This document shows positions 5,000-12,165 of a stretch of DNA of 21,300 bases, piece by piece (within the stretch, counting starts at the first letter, position 1; every line of letters begins with the position of its first letter). Where the stretch lies: contig CANRAK010000013.1 of assembly GCA_947628575.1 (NCBI GenBank), positions 1 through 21,300 of the forward strand, read 5' to 3'. The notes under the pieces are model-generated. The model was not told the DNA's origin and ran no database searches. It saw nothing but the letters and a program-made list of their open reading frames with translations. The DNA is from an uncultured Clostridia bacterium (GTDB lineage: Bacteria > Bacillota > Clostridia > TANB77 > CAG-465). Both the position numbers and the translations under genes were made by a program.

Positions 5000-7261
5000 T
5001 TAATCTTCCTTATTATTTGATTTCATTGTTGAAATGTTTTCATCAGTAAAACCTAATAGTTTTAAATTTTCATCTTCATAGTAACAAAATTTAGTTTTTT
5101 CGAAGTCCATTTTTAAATATTCATAAGTTTTTATAAATAATTCAAGATTTTCAATTTTACCTTTTAAGTAATTACTAACTAATTTTAATATACGATTATT
5201 TCCTTCTAATGTTTCATCATAATATTCAAAACAATCATAATCCCATAGAGTTCCATAAGATAATTCCGCATCATTTTCAGGTAAATAATAACACATTCCT
5301 GTCATAGATATTTCTCCTAAGTTTCTTATATTAGAATTTTGTGTAGCTTTTTCGTCCCAAATAGTTAAATCATCTAGTACAAATATTGGATTTTCTAAGT
5401 ATTTTAGCATCATCTCATTTATTAAAATATCTCCTTTTTTAAAAGGAACTGGTAAATTAATAAATAGTTCTCCAATATCACACAAATCATTATGATTTCT
5501 TTTAATACTTATTAGTTTTATTTGTTGGTTTATAACTACATAATCTGCAGAAATTTCCTCATCATTATATAGATACTTTTTTGTAATAGTAAAAAAATCT
5601 ATTACATTATCTTCTTTTATTAAACATTCCACTTTTGTACAAACATCTTTATATGTATTATTCAAGAATTCTATTACTTTATTAAAAAAACTATAATGTT
5701 TACTATATGTTTCCAATATATATACACAATTTTCTTCAAACTTTATCATATCACTATATATACATCTTACTCTATCTATCTCATTTTGAATCATTAATTT
5801 TACACTGTCATAATGCTTACAATTAATTCCTTCTCTAACTTCCATATCTTGATAATTATCTATTAAATCTTGATATTTTCTAATTTTTTCTTCTAAATCC
5901 ATTTTATTATTTCTATATACTAAAACAGCAAGTTCTTCTGTGTTAAATTTATGACCTATATTTCTACAGTAATCACCAATTGCCTTAGAATTTATTAAAT
6001 CATAATCGTCTAATTTTCTAATTTTATCTTTTTTTATTCCTCTTTTAAACATTTCAAGTAATATTTCAAAATCATTTATTATTACATCGAGTTTGTATTT
6101 TTCTTTTTGGTTATCCAGTCTTTCATTATATAATCTTTTTAATTTGTTTTGTACCTCATTTATTGTATAATAGTTATCTATTTCGATATTTTTGTATGTT
6201 TCAAAGTATACTTTATAAAATGACTTTGGGCAATGTGCTTTATACCAGGCAATTCTAAATGCATTTTCTACTTCTTCTATAGCATGAGCCTTTGGAAATA
6301 AATATATAATTTTCTCACATGAATTTATATAGTATTTAGGAATATGATGATTATTTAATATTTCTTTATATTCTTTCCATTTTATTTCGCACTCCTTTTT
6401 TAAATTACTAAAATCAAACAAATCATTTGCCTTATGTGCTTTTCCATCTTTTATAAATTCAGTAATGGCATAAGCAGTTTCTCCATCAATGCCTTTTTTT
6501 ATTAAATAATTCATGACATCCGCTCTATTAGAAACAAGCATTTCTAAAGGCATATCTAAATCTTTAATTAAGCATTCTGCATTTTGAGTCCAAGTTCTGC
6601 TTCCGTGCTTTAAGGCATATAAATACACTAAATCATTAAAGTTTTTTATTTTTACTTGTTTTAACATATTAATAGTAAAATCTTCTTGAAGGCCAAATAT
6701 TCCTCTTGTATCTGCAGTTGCAAATAAAGTTAAAGTATCCTTATCATTTAGGTCAATATATTGTGAAGCTATTTTTGTAGTTTTTTGCAATTTATTTAAA
6801 AATGTAGGTACATCAGTTTTCCTAATTTTTATTTCTTCCCTCACATCTTTTATATCTTCAAGTATTTTACCTATTATCTCATCAGAAATATATAACACTA
6901 TCTCAGGTTGCTTGTTATAGTTTTTAGGCATAAATAATTCAAAAGGTAAGTTATAATTTATAGGATCAAAATCTGTAATTTCTAGTAAATAAGCAACAAA
7001 AGAGTTTCCTATACTTCCTCCTGTATATGTTAAATAACCCATTTCTTTTGATTTCTGTACTACATAGGATGCTATTAAAAATTTTAATTGAAAATTATTT
7101 TGCATTATTAAATCAAGTTCGTATTTTAATCTTTTTTCTATATTTTCTGGTAAATCTTCGCCATAAATTTCTCTTACTTTTTTATAACATTTCTCTTTTA
7201 TATTATTTAAAATAGTATTTTTATTTGCTATTTCATTTAATCTCATTTCTTGTTCTTTCAT
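5000..7261 (-). CDS. PolC-like polymerase fragment, catalytic Asp lost, fused to uncharacterised domain
   Basis: A 753-aa protein with two parts. Residues 1 to about 415 follow the C-terminal polymerase part of PolC, the replicative polymerase of Firmicutes: YGEDLPENIEKRLKYEL (33-49), GYLTYTGGSIGNSFVA (75-90, PolC GYLVGSRGSVGSSFVA), LPFELF (105-110), KHGSRTWTQNAECLI (218-232, PolC SHGTDVWLGNAQELI), ADVMNYLIKKGI (247-258) and FPKAHA (322-327). The exonuclease, OB and most PHP parts are absent, and about 130 residues of the palm are deleted. The catalytic PDIDLNFS motif reads PEIVLYIS (119-126), so DxD has become ExV, and the later LDILG Asp is missing. It cannot act as a normal polymerase. Residues 418-753 are a separate domain of unknown function that is repeated as the neighbouring gene. 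GGAG lies 10 bases before the ATG. It is the last gene of the FtsZ-like operon. Confidence 0.8.
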   Translation of the reverse strand: MKEQEMRLNEIANKNTILNNIKEKCYKKVREIYGEDLPENIEKRLKYELDLIMQNNFQLKFLIASYVVQKSKEMGYLTYTGGSIGNSFVAYLLEITDFDPINYNLPFELFMPKNYNKQPEIVLYISDEIIGKILEDIKDVREEIKIRKTDVPTFLNKLQKTTKIASQYIDLNDKDTLTLFATADTRGIFGLQEDFTINMLKQVKIKNFNDLVYLYALKHGSRTWTQNAECLIKDLDMPLEMLVSNRADVMNYLIKKGIDGETAYAITEFIKDGKAHKANDLFDFSNLKKECEIKWKEYKEILNNHHIPKYYINSCEKIIYLFPKAHAIEEVENAFRIAWYKAHCPKSFYKVYFETYKNIEIDNYYTINEVQNKLKRLYNERLDNQKEKYKLDVIINDFEILLEMFKRGIKKDKIRKLDDYDLINSKAIGDYCRNIGHKFNTEELAVLVYRNNKMDLEEKIRKYQDLIDNYQDMEVREGINCKHYDSVKLMIQNEIDRVRCIYSDMIKFEENCVYILETYSKHYSFFNKVIEFLNNTYKDVCTKVECLIKEDNVIDFFTITKKYLYNDEEISADYVVINQQIKLISIKRNHNDLCDIGELFINLPVPFKKGDILINEMMLKYLENPIFVLDDLTIWDEKATQNSNIRNLGEISMTGMCYYLPENDAELSYGTLWDYDCFEYYDETLEGNNRILKLVSNYLKGKIENLELFIKTYEYLKMDFEKTKFCYYEDENLKLLGFTDENISTMKSNNKED

Positions 7262-7292
7262 TTTTACTTATCTCCTTTTATGAATCTATTTT

Positions 7293-8336
7293 TTATGATA
7301 ACTTTTTTATATCTTCATCAGAGAAACCTGCTTTTTTAAGTACTTCATATTCATAAAAATCTGGCAATCGTTGTTCATATTCAGATTTGAAAAAATCATA
7401 AGAATTCATAAGTAGTTCAATATCAATTTCATCTTTTAAATAACTACTAATTGCTTTTAAAATTCTATTATTATCTTTTAATTCTCCCTTATAATATTCA
7501 AAATTATCATAATCCCATTTGTTATCATATACAATTTTAGGTGTATTTTCATATAAATAATAACCGTACCCTACCATATCAGAAGAATCATGATTTCCCC
7601 TTGCTAAAAATTCTTTTATATTTTCACGCCAAGTAGATAAATAATCTAATACAAATATATCTCCATCTTCTCTGTAATTACTCATTGATGGATTTTCAGT
7701 AATTAAAATATCTCCTCGCTTAAATGGAGTAGGCATATATACATAAATGTTATTTATATCTAAATACATATCTTCTTTCTCATATATATTTATTAATGTA
7801 GGCTTTTTATTTATAACATTATATTGTGCGTATATAAAACGTTCTTTTCTACCAAAATATTTTTTTGTAATAGTAAAAGAAAGGGTATCATCATATTCGT
7901 TTATATAATCTTTTATACTTTTATATACTTCTTTAAAGGTTCTTTTTAAATTGTTGATTATTTTATAATCTTGACTATACTGTCTTGTAGATTTATTATA
8001 TTCTCGCCAAGTATATGCACAATTTTTATCTTCATTTAAAAATTTTTCATATACATTTTTCAACCTATCTATTTCATTTTTAATCATTGTTTTTACACTA
8101 TCATAGTGTTTACAATTTATTCTTTTTATCACTTCTATATCTTTATAATTATCAATTAAATCTTGATATTTAGTTATTTTTTCTTTTATATCCATTTTCC
8201 TATTTCTATATACTAAAACTGCAAGTTCCTCTGTATTAAATTGATATTTTATCTTTCTACAATAATCACTTATTGCCTTTGAATTAATTAAATCGTAGTC
8301 ATCTAATTGTTTCTTTCTATTTTCATTCTTATTCAT
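7293..8336 (-). CDS. Uncharacterised protein, stand-alone copy of the domain fused to the PolC-like protein
   Basis: A 347-aa protein counted from MNKNENRKK, with AAAGGA about 9 bases upstream; a longer frame to 8390 would run into the preceding gene and lacks a better start. From residue 10 it matches residues 418-753 of the neighbouring PolC-like protein: LDDYDLINSKAI, FNTEELAVLVYRN, KYQDLIDNY, INCKHYDSVK and the later PFKxGDILI are shared. The first 85 or so residues are about 70 percent identical by eye and the DNA is also very similar, while the C-terminal half has drifted. The domain resembles a large group of hypothetical proteins of gut Clostridia with unknown role. It is 31 bp upstream of the PolC-like gene in the same operon and probably arose by tandem duplication. 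Confidence 0.7.
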   Translation of the reverse strand: MNKNENRKKQLDDYDLINSKAISDYCRKIKYQFNTEELAVLVYRNRKMDIKEKITKYQDLIDNYKDIEVIKRINCKHYDSVKTMIKNEIDRLKNVYEKFLNEDKNCAYTWREYNKSTRQYSQDYKIINNLKRTFKEVYKSIKDYINEYDDTLSFTITKKYFGRKERFIYAQYNVINKKPTLINIYEKEDMYLDINNIYVYMPTPFKRGDILITENPSMSNYREDGDIFVLDYLSTWRENIKEFLARGNHDSSDMVGYGYYLYENTPKIVYDNKWDYDNFEYYKGELKDNNRILKAISSYLKDEIDIELLMNSYDFFKSEYEQRLPDFYEYEVLKKAGFSDEDIKKLS

Positions 8337-8379
8337 AATTCTTATTCCTTTCTTATTATAATAATAGAAAATATTTACT

Positions 8380-9146
8380 CTATAAATCACAAAATTTTAA
8401 ATGCTTTGGAATCCATTTAAGCTCAATACTTTCAGAGATATTTGCTTGTTTTTTAGCTATTATGATATCTGCAATATTTTTTCTTTTTGTTGATTTGTCA
8501 AAACAATCTTCCTATGCAATAATAAAATATTATCTGCGTATTTTTCATAATCTATATTATTAGAAGTTAAGTCTTCTAGTGTAGGAACATGATTTTTTCT
8601 ATGATATATTTTCCTAAGTGATATATATGAAGTTACTAAAATTGGAATATTTAGCTCTTGTGCTAGGTTTTTCAAATTGCTTAAAATGTTATTTGTTTCT
8701 GTAATTTTACTTAAATTTTTACTTTCACCATAGCTTATTAGTTCTAAGTAGTCAATTATAACGCAAGCTATATCTTTTTCTTTTTTCATATTTTTAGATT
8801 TCTCACAAATTTCTTTTATAGATATTCCAGGTGTATCATCTATATATATTCTTTCTTTATCTATTTTTTCACTGATTTTTTTAACTTTAAGTAAGTCAGA
8901 ATCTTTTAAATCTAAAATATCAGGAGCTTCTATTACTCCAGCAATACTATCAATTTTAGCTAACCCACTTTCTTTTGAACATTCTAAGCTAAAAAATAGA
9001 ACTGACTTTTTATCATTTATAGCAATATTGTTCAGTACATTTAACACAAAACTTGTTTTTCCCACAGAGGCTGTCCCAGCTAATAAAACCAAATCTCCCT
9101 GCTTTATTTTTACTATCTTATCTAATTTTTGAAATCCTGTTTTCAT
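8380..9146 (-). pseudogene. DnaB-like helicase C-terminal domain, alone and frameshifted
   Basis: The frame from 9146 (MKTGFQKLDKIVKIKQGDLV) is the RecA-like motor domain of DnaB: Walker A GTASVGKT (24-31), SLECSKE (53-59), YIDDTPGISIKEI (101-113), Walker B VIIDYLEL (129-136), and LLLHR near residue 212, where DnaB has FLYR. The N-terminal domain that binds primase is absent; the protein begins at the linker. The open frame stops at 8460, but the DnaB tail (KRKNIADIIIAKKQ, then ELKWIPKHLKFCDL) continues in another frame to a TAG at 8380-8382. One base is missing around 8508-8513 (CATAGGAAG should read about CATAGNGAAG). Restored, the protein has 255 aa. As written, it loses about 45 residues. 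The rest of the gene is not degraded, so a sequencing error or a recent mutation is more likely than old decay. Confidence 0.8.
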
Positions 9147-9174
9147 TCCTGATCATTCCTTTCGATAAATACAT

Positions 9175-9504
9175 TTATTTTATAATAATTTCTACAATCA
9201 AATTTCCTTCTTCACTATTTTTCCTTGTAGTACTACCAGAGTTTCTAATAATTATTCTATTGCCACTTTTTACTTTAGGTGGTATTTTTACTGTAATTTC
9301 ATTAAACACTTTAATTTCGTTATTAGAGTTTTCATCATACTTAATATATTTATACCTGATTTTTTTATTGCATCCATTCAAAGCTTCTTTTTCAGTTATT
9401 ACACATTTGCTATAAATATTATTTGGGTTGCAAAGTAGTTCCTTTGTACTTTTTTCCTTTATGTTCTTGCCTACAATTTCTTCAAAATCAATATTATCAA
9501 ACAT
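9175..9504 (-). CDS. DnaJ C-terminal substrate-binding domain without J domain
   Basis: A 109-aa protein. From about residue 30 it follows the last beta domain of DnaJ/CbpA: KCVITEKEALNGCNKKI (33-49, DnaJ ITLxEAxxG), FNEITVKIPPKVKSGNRIII (DnaJ vkIPpGvxsGtxiRv), then GNLIVEIIIK at the end (DnaJ GDLyvevxv). There is no HPD-bearing J domain, no Gly/Phe linker and no zinc centre, so it cannot stimulate DnaK ATPase in the usual way but may still bind unfolded or partner proteins. AGGAGGAGG about 9 bases before the ATG gives a strong start. It is 24 bp downstream of the FtsZ-like gene and 28 bp upstream of the DnaB-like gene. Confidence 0.8.
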   Translation of the reverse strand: MFDNIDFEEIVGKNIKEKSTKELLCNPNNIYSKCVITEKEALNGCNKKIRYKYIKYDENSNNEIKVFNEITVKIPPKVKSGNRIIIRNSGSTTRKNSEEGNLIVEIIIK

Positions 9505-9528
9505 ACTTAAAAACCTCCTCCTTACATT

Positions 9529-10107
9529 TTAAATATTTTTATCTATTACTTCTTTTATTTTTTTAGCTGCTTCTTTATCTGAAAGTCTAAATGCATCCAT
9601 TAAACTTTTTGAATTACTAAAAGCTTTTTGTAATAATTCTTCATTTTTTATAATTATTACTTCATCCACACTATTTTGAATTTTTTGTATACATTTATTT
9701 GCTGCATCTTTTCGGTTCTTTCTTTCAAATGAAAATGGAAATGTGACAATTGCAATAGTTTTTGTTTTTAGCTTATTAGTAATTTTAACAATTTCTTCAA
9801 TCTCACCTGTGCCATTTCCACCTCCTAAGCCTGCTACTAATATGACTAAGCTAGTATCTTTCACTACTTTTTCTATTTCGTCTTTGCTTATTTCTACAGC
9901 TTTTCTTCCCATTTCAGGATTTCCAAAACAACCTAAACCATTTGTAATATTATTTCCTATTAACATTTTGGTACTACAATTAGAAAAATTAATATTATCT
10001 CTATTAGGGCTAATAACTAATGTATTTGTATTTGTATAATTTTCTATATAATTATTAACTATACTAACTCCAGCACCACCTAATGCAATTATTTTAAAAT
10101 CTAACAT
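9529..10107 (-). CDS. Truncated FtsZ-like GTPase lacking T7 loop and C-terminal domain
   Basis: A 192-aa protein counted from MLDFKII; the ATG 9 bases upstream (10116) is only 2 bases from the AAAGG, so the second ATG is preferred. It follows FtsZ through the GTP-binding half: IALGGAGVSIVNNYIE (7-22), IGNNITNGLGCFGNPEMGRKA (50-70), the tubulin signature as GGGNGTG (95-101, FtsZ GGGTGTG), VTFPFSFERKNR (121-132), IIKNEELL (152-159), SLMDAFRLSD (168-177). The FtsZ NTD loop reads SPNRDN. The protein ends in helix H7, just before the NxDxxD T7 loop that completes the GTPase site of the next subunit, and the C-terminal domain and FtsA/ZipA-binding tail are absent. It may bind GTP and possibly cap a filament but should not form a normal treadmilling polymer. 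It is the first gene of the operon. Confidence 0.85.
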   Translation of the reverse strand: MLDFKIIALGGAGVSIVNNYIENYTNTNTLVISPNRDNINFSNCSTKMLIGNNITNGLGCFGNPEMGRKAVEISKDEIEKVVKDTSLVILVAGLGGGNGTGEIEEIVKITNKLKTKTIAIVTFPFSFERKNRKDAANKCIQKIQNSVDEVIIIKNEELLQKAFSNSKSLMDAFRLSDKEAAKKIKEVIDKNI

Positions 10108-10153
10108 TTCTATCATATCCTTTCTAGATTTTTTATATGCTTTATCTATATTT

Positions 10154-10203
10154 ATTATAATAATTAGATTTCAACATTTCAACGTTGCTGGTCACGTATT
10201 GTA
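10154..10203 (-). promoter_or_regulatory. Promoter of the FtsZ-like operon with shared upstream element
   Basis: Minus strand: TTGAAA (10177-10182), 17-bp spacer, TATAAT (10154-10159), about 40 bp before the first ATG. Immediately upstream is the palindrome CAACGTTG (10180-10187), overlapping TACAATACGTGACCAGC (10187-10203). That 17-bp string differs in one base from the one before the AAA+ gene, and both end exactly 27 bp from the -10 box. Confidence 0.8.
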
Positions 10204-10221
10204 TAGTTAAAAAGTTAAAGA

Positions 10222-10260
10222 AAAAAGCAACTAGTATTTAAATAATATTAGTTGCTTTTT
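10222..10260. terminator. Bidirectional intrinsic terminator
   Basis: AAAAAGCAACTA (10222-10233) pairs perfectly with TAGTTGCTTTTT (10249-10260); the stem can extend inward to about 17 bp with one G-T pair. It has T-runs on both strands. On the minus strand it ends the WYL/GIY-YIG transcript and separates it from the FtsZ-like operon, which therefore needs its own promoter. Confidence 0.85.
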
Positions 10261-10315
10261 ATTGTATTTATTATAAAAAACATTGTTTTAAGTTAATTTT
10301 CCATATAAAATTTCT

Positions 10316-10948
10316 TTATTTACTTTTATTATTTGCTAATGGCAAAACACTATCTGTGTATTTTGCTGTATTTTTAGGATTATTATTATTCCTGTAGTTT
10401 TGTAATAAAGTTGTTTCTAGTACTTCTGGATAGTTATATTTAAAATTTTCAAAGCATTTGTTAATTTCATCTAGTGTAATCCATATAATTCTTAAATTAT
10501 CTACTTGTTTTATTTTCCAAATAGTTCTTCCTCCACTATGATTTACTTTTGGAACCAAATACTGTTTAATTCTTAATTTTAAATTAGTTGCCTTCCCTAT
10601 ATATATAATTCTACATTTTTTATCATCGCATTTTTTTAATTGTTCATATCTATCTTCTATACCATAGATGTCAGTTTTAAAAACCTCTTTAAATATTTTA
10701 CTATCGTTATCAAATTCTAGATTATTTTCACAATTTAGTATTATATATATTCCTGCTTTTCCGTTTACTTCATCTAACTTATTGTTTCTATCTAAATTTT
10801 TTTCTATTTTGTCATATTCGCCAAATCTTAAAGTTTTTATAATATTCAAATTTTCTACTTTTTTATCTATCAATTTATCTATTTGCTCATTATTAAAACA
10901 ATTAAATAATTTTTTTAACTCATTTTTTATTTCTTCTTTTTCTTTCAT
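10316..10948 (-). CDS. GIY-YIG family protein
   Basis: A 210-aa protein. After a helical N-terminus (1-60) the GIY-YIG fold is clear: GKAGIYII with GIY at 66-68, IIYIGKATNLKLRI with YIG at 116-118 and the conserved Arg near 126, and the metal-binding Glu in EVLETTLLQNY (about 178). SGGRTIW (138-144) lies between. All catalytic positions appear present, so a nuclease is likely; a DNA-end or RNA target cannot be read from the sequence. The spacing between GIY and YIG is longer than usual because of an inserted segment (75-110). GTGGAG lies 8 bases before the ATG. It lies 25 bp after the WYL regulator gene and shares its transcript, and it ends before the bidirectional terminator. The pairing with a WYL regulator is often seen in phage-defence loci, which is an inference here. 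Confidence 0.75.
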   Translation of the reverse strand: MKEKEEIKNELKKLFNCFNNEQIDKLIDKKVENLNIIKTLRFGEYDKIEKNLDRNNKLDEVNGKAGIYIILNCENNLEFDNDSKIFKEVFKTDIYGIEDRYEQLKKCDDKKCRIIYIGKATNLKLRIKQYLVPKVNHSGGRTIWKIKQVDNLRIIWITLDEINKCFENFKYNYPEVLETTLLQNYRNNNNPKNTAKYTDSVLPLANNKSK

Positions 10949-10973
10949 AAAAACAACTCCACTGTATTAATTA

Positions 10974-11966
10974 TTATTTTCCATATCTTTTTATTGCATC
11001 ATTAAGTAATGCCTGTATCTCATCTATAACTTCCTTAGGCTTTATTACTGTTACTATATCTAAATTTCTCATTGCCCATAGTTTGAATCCCTGAGGGTTA
11101 GCATATAAATTTATTTTAAATTCTTTTTGGTTTATAGGACTAATTTTTACATTTTTTCCAAACTTTTCTATGACTTCACCTAATAATATTTCATTACATC
11201 TAGCTTCAATTTCAATTTCGTTTCCACTAAAGATTTCAACTGCTGTATCAGTATATTCTTCTATTGATTTTTCAGTTTTCTTTATAGTTACTTTTTCATT
11301 TGTTTCAGTTATATTTTTTATTCTATCCAATCTATAATGGAAGAACTCATTATTTCCATCTTTTATAGCAAGCATATAAAACTGTTGTTTATCATAAATG
11401 ATAGCATAAGGTGATACCGTAGGTGTACTTACTATTTTCTTATCTATTTTATCTCCATTTATATAATATTTCCAATATTCAAACCTAACCTTATTTTTAT
11501 TCATAATACTATTTGAAATATCTTCAATATTTTTTATAACTTCAAGATTAGTAGTTTTTCCTTTAGGTGAATATACTCTATAATTTTTTACCTTTTCATT
11601 TTCATATATGTTTTGAAGGTTCTTACACTTTTTTATTATACCTTTTGCAATTCTTTCTTCTATATAAGTTGAATAACTAAAAGTATCTATAATTGCTCTA
11701 ATTTCTCCAGGCTCGAAATCTGTTTCTGGATCATTACTGATATAATATCCAATTTTATTATCATTGTATGTACTAATATCATAACTAAATTTTTCCTTTA
11801 GTAAATTGATATTTCTTCTTATAGTTCTAGGATCTATATCTTCACCATATAATTCTTTTATTTTTTCTTTTAACTCTGATATAGATAACTTATGTTCTTC
11901 ATCACTATATTTTTTTAATACATTTAATATGTATAATATATTTCCATTTTTTTCATATAAATCCAT
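10974..11966 (-). CDS. WYL-domain transcriptional regulator
   Basis: A 330-aa protein with the standard three-part plan: an N-terminal winged HTH (residues 1-75, KLSISELKEKIKELYG and DIDPRTIRRNINLLK), a central WYL domain (about 140-225, containing SPYAIIYDKQQFYMLAI and FFHYRLDRI), and a C-terminal WCX part (from about 245). WYL proteins sense nucleic-acid or nucleotide ligands and often repress defence operons, as CapW and BrxR do. AAGGAG lies 9-10 bases before the ATG. It stands directly upstream of the GIY-YIG gene and probably controls it together with its own synthesis. Confidence 0.85.
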   Translation of the reverse strand: MDLYEKNGNILYILNVLKKYSDEEHKLSISELKEKIKELYGEDIDPRTIRRNINLLKEKFSYDISTYNDNKIGYYISNDPETDFEPGEIRAIIDTFSYSTYIEERIAKGIIKKCKNLQNIYENEKVKNYRVYSPKGKTTNLEVIKNIEDISNSIMNKNKVRFEYWKYYINGDKIDKKIVSTPTVSPYAIIYDKQQFYMLAIKDGNNEFFHYRLDRIKNITETNEKVTIKKTEKSIEEYTDTAVEIFSGNEIEIEARCNEILLGEVIEKFGKNVKISPINQKEFKINLYANPQGFKLWAMRNLDIVTVIKPKEVIDEIQALLNDAIKRYGK

Positions 11967-11979
11967 ATTTTACTTCTCC

Positions 11980-12165
11980 TTACATAATTTTTATTCTCTC
12001 TAAATAAGATTCATTAAGTATTTCAAATATTTTTATATTATCTATAATTTGTGGTTCAACATAATAGAATTGATTAGATGAGTTAATGAAGTCAACTGAT
12101 AATTATCCAAAATATTTTTCACTATTAATTGAATGTTGAAATCCAAGCAATATTTTATTGATTAT
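11980..12165 (-). pseudogene. Remnant of a gene upstream of the WYL regulator
   Basis: The frame reads IEIINKILLGFQHSINSEKYFG, a TAA stop at 12103-12105, then LSVDFINSSNQFYYVEPQ and on to YLERIKIM and a TAA at 11980-11982. Composition on both sides of the internal stop looks coding and there is no good start codon. It probably is the 3' end of a lost gene of this operon. No family is recognisable. It could also be chance in AT-rich DNA. Confidence 0.3.
12032..12059 (-). promoter_or_regulatory. Possible promoter of the WYL regulator
   Basis: Minus strand TTGAAC (12054-12059), a 16-bp spacer and TATAAA (12032-12037), about 65 bp before the ATG. The match is moderate and lies within the gene remnant, so it is only a candidate. 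Confidence 0.35.

Noticed and set aside
9053..10039. Plus-strand open frames of about 100-120 codons over the DnaB-, DnaJ- and FtsZ-like genes
   Set aside because: They are hydrophobic antisense shadows; the minus-strand frames carry clear family motifs.
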